DNA from: JACKFB01 sp041389525
GTDB lineage: Bacteria > Myxococcota_A > UBA9042 > PHBI01 > JACKFB01
Assembly: GCA_041389525.1 (NCBI GenBank)
Contig: JAWKRR010000025.1
Coordinates: 1 to 64,000, forward strand
Length of the DNA: 64,000 bases
Reading direction: 5' to 3'
Position 1 is the stretch's first letter; each line of letters starts with the position of its first letter. The position numbers and the translations under genes are program-made. A model generated the notes under the pieces. That model was not told the origin of the DNA. It saw nothing but the letters and a program-made list of their open reading frames with translations, and searched no databases. Positions 43,482 through 51,890 of this stretch are shown piece by piece.

Positions 43482-45688
43482 TCAGGCGTCGAGCGCGTCG
43501 AGGGCGGAGAGCTCGGCCACGAGCTGGCGCTGGAGGCTACGGGTCTCGGGACCGTCGGCGCGATATCGGGTGTAGTTCCCGTCGGCACCAAGCTCCCAGG
43601 CGTCGACGTCGTCCTCAAAGGGCAGGGTCATCAGCTCGCGGACCAGCCGCCGACGCGCGCCGCGCAGCGAGACCGGCCACGCGACCTCGACCCGGCGGAA
43701 GAAGTTCCGCGGCATCCAGTCCGCGCTGGACAGGTAGGTCGTCTCCTTGCCGTTGGCGTAGAAGTAGTAGCAGCGGCTGTGTTCGAGGAAACGCCCGACC
43801 ACCGAGCGGACGCGGATGGTGTCGGAGACGCCGGGGATTCCAGGGCGGAGGCTGCAGATCCCTCGCACGACGAGGCGGATCTCCACGCCAGCCTGCGACG
43901 CGGCGTAGAGCGCCCGGATGATCTGCGGCTCGCTGAGGTTATTGAGCTTCGCCATGATCAGCGCGCGCTTGCCGGCGCGGGCGTTCGCGGCCTCCTCCTC
44001 GATGAGGCGCAGCATCCTGTCGTGCAGCGAGAACGGCGACTGCAGCAGCTTCTTGTGGCTGACGACGCTGCCCAGCCCGGTGAGCTGCTGGAAGATGTTC
44101 GCGACGTCCTCGCACAGGTCCGGGTCGCTGGTCATGGTGCTGATGTCTGTGTAACTGCGGGCGTTTGAGGCGTGATAGTTGCCGGTGCCGAGGTGGGCGT
44201 ACCGCCGGAGCCGGCCCTCCTCGCGCCGCACGATCAGCAGCATCTTCGCGTGCGCCTTGTAGCCGATTGTCGCAGGCTGACCCGAGCGCCCGCGTCCCGC
44301 AGCCGCTGGGCGACACCGATGTTCGCCGCCTCGTCGAAGCGGCGCTGGAGCTCGATGATCGCCGTGGACTTCGCCGCGACGGGCCGCGTCGATGAGGGCC
44401 TCGGCGATCTCCTCGAGTCGGCGCCTGTGCGGTACACGGTCTGCTTGATCGCCAGCACGTCGGGGTCGATGGCAGCCTGGCGCAGCAGGTCGATGACCGA
44501 CGTAGCTCTGGTACGGGTGATGGAGCACTGCCTCGTCGCGGCCGCGCAGCACCGAGAACAGGTTCTTGCCCGCGCAGGCGCGACGGCAGCCCGGGGACAA
44601 AGGGCGGATAGGTGAGGCCCACGCCGCTCGACGCGGGTGCAGAGTCGCGCAGGCGGTACAGGTTCACCGCCCGTCCACCTGATAGAGGTCGCGCCGCTCC
44701 AGGCCGAATCGCTGGAAGGCAGAACGCGATCCCCGGCGTCGCAGGTGTCGGCGACCTCCAGCCGCACCGCGTCGCCCCACTCGCGGGCACGCAGCTGGCC
44801 GCGCAGCGCGAGCAGCAAATCCTCAGCGCCCTCCTCGTCGATCCACAGGTCGCTGTTGCGCGTGAGCCGGAACTGGTGGCAGCCGGTGACCTGCATTCCC
44901 GGGAACAGGTCGTCGATGTGGGCGTGGATGACCGACGAGAGCATCACGAACTCGTCGCTGCCGCCGGACAGCTCGGGCGGCAGGCGGATCAGGCGCGGCA
45001 GACAGCGCGGCGCCTTCAGCACGGCCAGCCCGATGCGGCGCCCAAACGCGTCTTTTCCCTTGAGCGTCACGATGAAATTGAGGGCCTTGTTCTGGATCGG
45101 CGGGAAGGGGTGCGAGGGGTCGAGCGCGGTCGGGGTCAGCACCGGCATGACCTGCTCGAGGAAGGTCCGGTGTATCCAGGCGCGCTGGGGTGCAGACCAG
45201 TCGCCGCGGCGCGGGATGCGGACGCCCTGGGTCGCCAGCGCCGGGAAGAGCTCGTCGCGGAGGATGCGGTACTGCTCGCCGACCATCGTGCGCGCGGCGT
45301 CGGCGAGCTGGGCCAGGACCTCGGGCGGCGTCAGGCCGTCGGGACCCGCCGTGGGCACGCCGTAGCGCGACTGCTCGACGATGCCGGCGACCCGGATCTC
45401 GAAGAGCTCATCGAGGTTGGTGCTGGCGATGGTGAGGAAGCGCAAGCGCTCGAGCAGCGGCACCGCGGGGTCGGCCGCCATCGCCAGCACGCGCATGTTG
45501 AATGAGAGGCGGCTCAGCTCGGGGTGGATGTAGTAGCGCGGGTCGGTCAGATCGGGGAGCGCGGCGGGCTCGGCGGGAGCAGGCACCAACGCCGGGGACG
45601 CGTGCTCGCGCGGCGCGGCGGCGATCTCGGGCGAACCCGGCGTCCCGGCGCCCGGCTTCGCGATCTCGGCCTCCGAACTCTTCACCAC
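43482..45688 (-). pseudogene. ppk1: Polyphosphate kinase 1, disrupted by clustered frameshifts
   Basis: The two ends read as a good PPK1. The N-terminal part has 'YIHPELSRLSFNMRVL' and 'RFLTIASTNLDELFEIRV', and the C-terminal part has 'YKAHAKMLLI' and 'AHLGTGNYHASNARSYTD' with both His residues of the active site. Between 44264 and 44734 the frame changes about ten times. Conserved fragments ('AVNLYRLRD', 'LTYPPFVPGLPSRLR', 'VIDLLRQAAIDPDVLAIKQTVYRTGADS', 'RRFDEAANI') appear in different frames with codons intact. The encoded enzyme would make polyphosphate from ATP. The start is GTG at 45688 with GAGGTGA five bases upstream. The dense indels in otherwise unmutated codons suggest consensus errors or very recent decay. 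Confidence 0.85.
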
Positions 45689-45831
45689 GGCGCTCACCTC
45701 GACCCCAGCATGACCGATCCCAGCAGGGGGATCGAGTGACGATTCTGCCACACAGACAACGGAGCAGACGCCCGTCCGTTCCATGATATGGAGCGATCGA
45801 CTCGCAGGCGCAGAGGCGCACGGAGGGCCCG

Positions 45832-46655
45832 ATGGCGGTGGCGACCACGCACTGGAGCGCGCGCACGCGGCGCGGAAAGGTCTTGCTGGCATGGTGCATC
45901 TGGGCCCGCTCCCCGGAAGCCCCGGCGCGAGCGGCCACGGGATCGAGCGTGTTCTGGCCGCCGCGCAGCGCGACGCGACCGTCCTGCTCGAGGCCGGGTT
46001 CGATGGCTGGATCGTGGAGAACTTCGGCGACGCGCCCTTCTACCCGGGGCCCGTGCCGGCCTCGACCGTGGCGGCGATGACGCGCATCGCGGCCGCCATG
46101 CCGCGCGGCGCGGACTCGCTCTGCGGCGTCAACGTCTTGCGAAACGACGCGCTGTCGGCCCTGGCGGTCGCCGCCGCATGCGGCCTGGATTTCGTGCGGG
46201 TCAACGTCCACGTGGGCGCAGCGGTCACCGACCAAGGCGTCATCGAGGGCCGAGCCTACGAGACGATGCGTGAGCGGGCGCGCTGGGCGCCCGAGGTGGC
46301 CGTGCTGGCGGACGTCGATGTAAAGCACGCTCGCCCGCTCGGGATCGGCGCCCACATCGCCGAATCGGCGGCCGAAGCCGCGGGCCGCGGGCTCGCGGAT
46401 GGCCTGATAGTGACTGGGAAATCGACGGGTGCGCGCGTCGATCTGAACGACCTGCGGGCCGTGCGCGACGCCGCCCTCGACGTGCCGGTCCTGCTCGGCA
46501 GCGGCGTCAGCGCGGACTCGGTCGCCGAGCTTCTGGCCAAGGCCGACGGCGTCATCGTGGGGACGGCGTTGAAGGTGGACGGCGTGACCACCGCGGCGGT
46601 GGACCCCGAGCGGGCGCGCGCGTTCATCGCCGCCGCGCGAAAGCCGATCCACTGA
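45832..46655 (+). CDS. BtpA/SgcQ-family protein, possible frameshift near the start
   Basis: The main frame encodes a TIM-barrel protein of the BtpA/SgcQ family: 'GMVHLGPLPGSPG', 'DGWIVENFGDAPF', 'VNVLRNDALSAL' and 'VLLGSGVSADSV'. Family members are tied to photosystem I assembly in cyanobacteria or to sugar catabolism; the role here is unknown. The ATG at 45832 has GGAGG five bases upstream and starts a natural-looking N-terminus, but in a different frame. One missing base near 45882 (restoring 'VIAGMVHLG') would join the two. Alternatively, translation starts in the main frame at 45783 with an odd, Gly-rich N-terminus and no ribosome-binding site. Confidence 0.7.
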
Positions 46656-46677
46656 CGCGGCCTGGCCGAGCGCGCCG

Positions 46678-48600
46678 CTAGGGGACTGCCGTCTCCATGG
46701 TCGCGCGCGCGCCGGTAGCCTCGCGGAAGCTCAGCAGGTCGCCGTCGCCCTTGTCCGCGCCGAAGCGGGCGGCCCAGCTCTCGTAAAAGCTCATCTCGGT
46801 CGCCGTGAGCGGGCGCGCGGACACGGCGACGAACGCGGCCCTGAAGGCGGTCTTGGCCTCGCCAAAGGCCGGCTTTCGGACGCCGTGGATCGCGACGAGG
46901 TCGGCGAGCGTGATGCTGTCGAGGGCTGCGGCCCGCAAGGTCTCGCGGCCACCGCTGATGCCGAGGCTCTCCGCGCCCCGAAGCACTGGCAGCGGCGGCA
47001 GCTCGGCCGGGTCCAGCAGGCCCATCAAGTAGAGCTCCCACGGCCCGTAGCGCTTGGTGTCGCCGCCGTTCGCGAAGCGCCCGAAGCGGTCCACCGTGTA
47101 GGTGCCGTCGCCATGGTCGACGAGGCTGGCCGGGTCGAAGCCGCCGAGCTGGCCGTCGGCCCCGCTGGTCCCCCAGTGGGTGCCCGAGAAGCCCAGGCTC
47201 GGGTCGAGGAAGACGCCGTAGCGGTGCGCGGTCTCGTGCAGCAGCGGCCCGTTGTCGCTGAAATTCATGGCGAACACACTCTGCAGCCGCGTGCTGCCGA
47301 AGTCGCCCGCGGACGCGCCGACGTCGATGCCCAGGCCGGCCGCGTCGTTTCGCACGTTGAAGGTCGCGCCGCCCGCGCCGCTGACCGCGTAGTACTCAGG
47401 GAACAGGTAGAGGAAATCGACCTCGTAGCCCAGGGCGCCCATGACCTCGCGGGCCGCCGTGGCGACGTTCGGGCCGTCGTCGTTGAGCATGGCGACCAGC
47501 GTCGGCATCACGCGCGGCGCGACGAGGTTGACGAGGTTTGAGGTGGCTTGGTGGCCGTCACCAGCGGGCCGCGGCGTCACCAGGGCGCCCGGTGAGACCA
47601 CGCCGAGATCGAAGCTGCCCGAGACGAAGACCGAGCGCTGCTCTTGATAACCCTGCCACACCGCGCGCGAGCGGGTGCCGGTGTCGTCGCGGACCCGGAC
47701 CTCGTCCAGCTCGCGGAGGCCGACCTTGCCGCCGGTCAGCGCGGGCGTGAGCGCGGTGATACCGCCACGCGACCAGATGCCGTCAGCCCCCACGCGGTCG
47801 CCGTGCGTCCCGTCGTCGAAGAGCTCGATCCCGTCTTTGGGCACGGGCGCCCCGTCCACCATGAGATCGTCGAGGGGCGGCAAGCGCAGCGGCGACTCGG
47901 AGGCGTCGGAGGCGCCGGCCCAGACCTGCGCGACGCCCTGCCCGCCCACGATGCGCACCTCGAGCCGCGTGGCCTCGCTGCCGTCGTTGCGCACGGCGAA
48001 GGGCCAGAAGCGGCCGTACACCATCTGCCAGCCGCTGCTGGCGTCGTTCTCGTCGGGGATCCCGTCGTTGTCGTTGTCGGCGTGCAGCCCTTCGAGGGCG
48101 TCCATCAGCCCGTCGCCGTCGCTGTCTAGGGGCGGGCTCGGGCGGGGTCCGACCTCGACGCCGTCGGGCTTTCCGTCGTGATCGCTGTCGGGGTCGGCGG
48201 GGTCGGTGCCGAGGGCGAGCTCGTCGGCGTTGTCGAGGCCGTCCTGGTCGTCGTCGCCGGCTTGCACCACGCCGAGCTGGACGAGCTGGGTCGCGTCGGG
48301 GCGGACGCCGTTGGTCGCGCTCACGGTGAAGCTGACGGGACCGACGTGCTCGGGGCCGGGCGTGCCGGACACGATGGCCGCGTCGAGGCTGAGCCAGGTC
48401 GGCGCGCCGCTGAGGGAGAGGACCGGCGGCGGGTCGCCGGTGACCACGACCGGGTAGACGTACTCGGTCCCGACCGTGGCGGCGCGGGGCGCGACGCTGG
48501 TGAAGCGCGGCGCGTCGCTCGACCCGTCGCCGCCGCTCGCGCAGGCGGCGAGAGAGAGCGCGAGGCTGAGGACGCAAGCTCGACCGAGATCCCAGTGCAT
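46678..48600 (-). CDS. Metalloprotease-like lipoprotein with calcium-binding repeats
   Basis: The 640-residue protein has a lipoprotein signal with Cys20 and an Ig-like domain (about 30-110, putative He_PIG type). Thrombospondin-3-like calcium-binding repeats (about 115-190, DxDxDG motifs) follow. The C-terminal half contains HETAH near residue 455, an HExxH zinc-protease motif, with Glu-rich helices around it. The third zinc ligand is not evident, so catalytic activity is inference. It is the last gene of a four-gene operon, 24 bases after the outer-membrane-barrel gene. Confidence 0.7.
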   Translation of the reverse strand: MHWDLGRACVLSLALSLAACASGGDGSSDAPRFTSVAPRAATVGTEYVYPVVVTGDPPPVLSLSGAPTWLSLDAAIVSGTPGPEHVGPVSFTVSATNGVRPDATQLVQLGVVQAGDDDQDGLDNADELALGTDPADPDSDHDGKPDGVEVGPRPSPPLDSDGDGLMDALEGLHADNDNDGIPDENDASSGWQMVYGRFWPFAVRNDGSEATRLEVRIVGGQGVAQVWAGASDASESPLRLPPLDDLMVDGAPVPKDGIELFDDGTHGDRVGADGIWSRGGITALTPALTGGKVGLRELDEVRVRDDTGTRSRAVWQGYQEQRSVFVSGSFDLGVVSPGALVTPRPAGDGHQATSNLVNLVAPRVMPTLVAMLNDDGPNVATAAREVMGALGYEVDFLYLFPEYYAVSGAGGATFNVRNDAAGLGIDVGASAGDFGSTRLQSVFAMNFSDNGPLLHETAHRYGVFLDPSLGFSGTHWGTSGADGQLGGFDPASLVDHGDGTYTVDRFGRFANGGDTKRYGPWELYLMGLLDPAELPPLPVLRGAESLGISGGRETLRAAALDSITLADLVAIHGVRKPAFGEAKTAFRAAFVAVSARPLTATEMSFYESWAARFGADKGDGDLLSFREATGARATMETAVP

Positions 48601-48624
48601 CGCCCGATCTTACACGAGCAGCGC

Positions 48625-50298
48625 TTAGAACAGGAACTGGCCCAGGACGTTCAGCGAGAGCACGTTCGGCTCGGTGTAGACGCGAAGGGCGTGGCCTGAC
48701 GCGTCGCGCTCGACCTGCGTGCGGTTCTGGTCGCGGCCGAAGAGCACGTCCGTCAAGAGCGCGAACTGCTTGGCCGGGTGCCACTTGAAGCCCAGCTCGA
48801 GCCACCAGACCGGCACCGCGTCGTCGCCTTCGGGGAGGATGTACCAGCCGCCGGCGTCGGCGTCGGAGATGACGGTGGTGCGCACGCCGGCCGAGGCTGC
48901 GTCGGTGCCAGCGCCGTCGGGCGCGACCCCGCGGTAGGTCGCGGGCAGGCGCACGCCGCCGGTCAGGGCCAGGGTGAAATCGCCGAGGCGGTGGTCGACC
49001 GAGAGCAGCGCCTGCACCTCGGGGGTGACCTCGGAGCCGTCGGGCAGCGTGGAGTAGGGGAAGAGCCCAGGCACGTCGGCGACGATGTGCGTCAGGCTGC
49101 GGTTTCGCTGCTCCACGTGGATTCGCGTGTCGCCGACGCGGAGCTGAAAGCCGAGGTGCGACGCCCAGGCCCACTCGAGGGCCGTCGAGTTGGGGCGGTC
49201 GGTGTCGGCCAGGTTCTGCACGCGCAGCGAGCCTTCGCCGGTGACGGCCCACGCGAGGCGGCCCTCGTAGCTGGGCTTCTCGATGATCTGCTCGCCGCCC
49301 GCGGCCACGCGCTGGTAGAGCGCGCTGGCGATGCGCAGCCCCACCGGCAGCCCGCTGCGCCACGCCAATCGCAGCGAGGCGCCACCTGACAGAATCGGCT
49401 TACCGATGACGCCCTCCTTCGAGAGCGTGCCCTTGTGGAAGAAACCGCCGTTGACCTCGGCCGAGAAGCCCTGGGCGCGGCCGTAGCCGAAGCCGCCGAG
49501 CAGCCCGTAGAAGGTCCGCGTCGAGAACAGGATGCGGTTGCCGCCGTCGTTCTCGAGCTCGATCTCGAGCGGTGTCTTGATGAGCGCCGATTTGGCGCCC
49601 GCGAACACGTAGAAGCCGTCGAGATCGAGGGAGAGCTTGATGCCCGGGGCCAAGCCGCGGCGGAAGTTGCGCGGGAACTCGTCCTTGGTGCCCCACTCGA
49701 GGTCGGGGTGAAAACCGAGGGTCAGCGGGCGGGCGTCGACAGGGTAGAACTCAACGGCGAACTCGCGGTTCTGGGCGGCGCCGAAGGCTTTGGCGATGCG
49801 CAGGTAGGAGCCCTGGTCGTAGAGGTCGTAGCGGCCGGCCTGCGACGACTCGGGGTCGGTGACGACGGCGAGGCCGACGACCAGCGCGCCGGCGACGCTG
49901 AGGCCCTTGCGGAGGCCGACGCTCTTGTAGAGGCCCAGGCGGGTGCGGCCGGCGGAGCAGTCGCGGTGGGGCACGCCGTCGATTTGGGTGCGGCTGCAGC
50001 GGCTGAAGTTGGGGTCGGGGCTGTTCTCGCGGGTCTCGCCGGCGCCGACGAGCAGGTTGTCGTCGCCCCAGTTGAGCTGGATCAGCACGCGGTCGAAGAC
50101 GCTGCTCGGCGGGTCGGCCGCCGGCGGGGGCGGGAGGGGCGCCGGCGCAGGGCCGGGCATCGCCACGGGTGCGGGCGTGGGCTCCGTCAGCGTCGGCACG
50201 GCGGGGGCCGGCTCGTCGTTGGCGGCGGGCTCGTCGGCCCGCGAGGCGGGCGCGAAGAGGCAGAGAGCGAGGGCGAACTGAAGGGCGAATCGGCGCAT
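48625..50298 (-). CDS. Predicted outer-membrane beta-barrel protein
   Basis: The 557-residue protein has a signal peptide (1-21), a Pro/Ala-rich linker (about 25-70) and then a large region of alternating strands ending in 'LSLNVLGQFLF', a typical C-terminal barrel strand with Phe. Its size fits a barrel of about 20 strands. ATG 50298 has GGAG seven bases upstream; ATG 50319 overlaps the upstream stop codon and could be used by coupling. It is third in the operon, between two lipoprotein genes. Cargo unknown. Confidence 0.7.
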   Translation of the reverse strand: MRRFALQFALALCLFAPASRADEPAANDEPAPAVPTLTEPTPAPVAMPGPAPAPLPPPPAADPPSSVFDRVLIQLNWGDDNLLVGAGETRENSPDPNFSRCSRTQIDGVPHRDCSAGRTRLGLYKSVGLRKGLSVAGALVVGLAVVTDPESSQAGRYDLYDQGSYLRIAKAFGAAQNREFAVEFYPVDARPLTLGFHPDLEWGTKDEFPRNFRRGLAPGIKLSLDLDGFYVFAGAKSALIKTPLEIELENDGGNRILFSTRTFYGLLGGFGYGRAQGFSAEVNGGFFHKGTLSKEGVIGKPILSGGASLRLAWRSGLPVGLRIASALYQRVAAGGEQIIEKPSYEGRLAWAVTGEGSLRVQNLADTDRPNSTALEWAWASHLGFQLRVGDTRIHVEQRNRSLTHIVADVPGLFPYSTLPDGSEVTPEVQALLSVDHRLGDFTLALTGGVRLPATYRGVAPDGAGTDAASAGVRTTVISDADAGGWYILPEGDDAVPVWWLELGFKWHPAKQFALLTDVLFGRDQNRTQVERDASGHALRVYTEPNVLSLNVLGQFLF

Positions 50299-50315
50299 GA
50301 AGGCGCTCCGGGACG

Positions 50316-51890
50316 TCATGGTGTCGTGGCGACGAGGACGTCACCGTCGAAGCGAGGGTCGATGACCCAGAACTGAAGACTGCACTTGCTCTCATCGCTG
50401 GAGTCGCCGCACAGGTAGATGTGCCGGAGCGAGCCCGTGAGGCGCGCCAGGGTCACCGGCGGGCACGTGTACTCGTGGAAGCCCTTGTCGGTCAGCGCGT
50501 AGGTGCAACGCCCTGCCTCGTCCGGGCCGCCGATCGCGCGGATGTCCAGGGGCTTGAACTCGTCCGCGAGGCCGAGCGAGCCGTAGATCTTCTTCTTCTG
50601 CGCGGTGACGCCCGCGTACTGCGCGTACTGGAAGTACCCCTCCAGGTCCGAGCAGAGCGCGGCGTCTTGGCAGTCATTGCGGCAGAGGCTCTCGTCTCCT
50701 GCGTCGATGCGGCCGTTGAGGTTGCGGTCGCAGGCGATGAAGCGGGTCGAGACAGCGACGTCGGCGAAGGTCACGAGGTTCGACTCGAAGCGCTCGAGGA
50801 ATCGCGCGTTTTGGTAGACGGCGGCTGCGTAAGTGGGCGAACCGGGGACCTCGGGGACGAGGATCGGCGAGACGTCCCACGACGCGGGCACGGTGGCGAG
50901 CGGGTTGAGGCCGGGGAAGTCGCGGCAGGCCGGGTTGCCCGGGTAGTAGGGCTGAAAGCTCGGGAAGACGAGCTGGGTCTGACCGACGTGCTCTTGGACG
51001 GCGCCGGAGAAGCCGCAGAGCTTGTCGCCGAAGTAGACGTCCTGGGGCTTCGAGAAGGTGAAGACGAAGATCCCGTTGAAGAGGCGGTCTGCGGCGTTGT
51101 CGTCGAGGTCGACCACGTAAAAGCCGTTTGAGATCACGTTGGTGACGACGAGATTTCCGGCGCTGACCTGGACCTGCTGACCGACCAGGGGGCTCGTGCG
51201 GAGGCTGTCGGTGAGCTGGATGTCGCGGATGCGAGGGTTGGCGAACCACAGGGTCGGCGAGACGCCGGTGGCGAAGCTGACGGGGGCCTCGAGATCGTCG
51301 TTGAGGTCGGCGCAGCCTGGGTCCGCGAGGTCGAGGAGGCCGTTTCGGTCGTTGTCGATGCCGTCGGAGCACTGGCCGTAGTCGGCCGCGGCGTCCCGCG
51401 GCAAGACGCCGTCGGCCTCAAACCAGATGTGGGTCGGGCCGATGGCGCGGATGAGCTTCACCGAGACGTTCTCGAGGCGACCACCCTCCATCAAGAGGTA
51501 GTGGCCGGTGCCGGTCATCTCGCCGGGGGTGGAGCGGACGTGGATCGGGCCGCGGTAGGGGAAGGGCAGGCCGTCGCGGCCGATGGCCTGGATGTCGAAG
51601 CGCATGGTCAGGGCGCACAGGCGCTGGCCGGTGGTGTTGGGGACGCAGGCGAGCCCGGTGGGGCAGTCCGCGTCTTTCTCGCAGCTGGTACCACCGGCGA
51701 ACGCGAGGGGCTGGGCCTCGGTGCCGAGAAACTGCGCCTCGGTGCCGGCCGCCAGGCGCACGTCGAAGGAGAGGAGGTCATTCTCGAAGGGCATGTCATC
51801 GACGCAGCCAGCCAGCAACGCCAAGGCGGCGAACCCCCATGCGCGGCCTCGGCCGCCAGCGACGCTAGAGATCGTCATCGGGGTTTCCAT
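50316..51890 (-). CDS. Cys-containing lipoprotein of unknown function
   Basis: The 524-residue protein has a lipoprotein signal with lipobox LAGC (lipidated Cys at about residue 29). A short Cys-rich stretch ('CEKDADCPTGLACVPN') resembles those in myxobacterial surface proteins, and a long beta-rich part with many Asp/Asn turns follows. Another Cys pattern lies near residue 185 ('CSDGIDNDRNGLLDLADPGC'), similar to calcium-binding or EGF-like inserts. Two ATG codons, 51890 and 51878, are possible starts, and both overlap the upstream gene. Second gene of the operon. No enzyme motif. Confidence 0.65.
   Translation of the reverse strand: METPMTISSVAGGRGRAWGFAALALLAGCVDDMPFENDLLSFDVRLAAGTEAQFLGTEAQPLAFAGGTSCEKDADCPTGLACVPNTTGQRLCALTMRFDIQAIGRDGLPFPYRGPIHVRSTPGEMTGTGHYLLMEGGRLENVSVKLIRAIGPTHIWFEADGVLPRDAAADYGQCSDGIDNDRNGLLDLADPGCADLNDDLEAPVSFATGVSPTLWFANPRIRDIQLTDSLRTSPLVGQQVQVSAGNLVVTNVISNGFYVVDLDDNAADRLFNGIFVFTFSKPQDVYFGDKLCGFSGAVQEHVGQTQLVFPSFQPYYPGNPACRDFPGLNPLATVPASWDVSPILVPEVPGSPTYAAAVYQNARFLERFESNLVTFADVAVSTRFIACDRNLNGRIDAGDESLCRNDCQDAALCSDLEGYFQYAQYAGVTAQKKKIYGSLGLADEFKPLDIRAIGGPDEAGRCTYALTDKGFHEYTCPPVTLARLTGSLRHIYLCGDSSDESKCSLQFWVIDPRFDGDVLVATTP

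Noticed and set aside
49435..50376. 313-codon plus-strand frame opposite the outer-membrane barrel
   Set aside because: Valine/glutamate/arginine-biased shadow of the real minus-strand gene.
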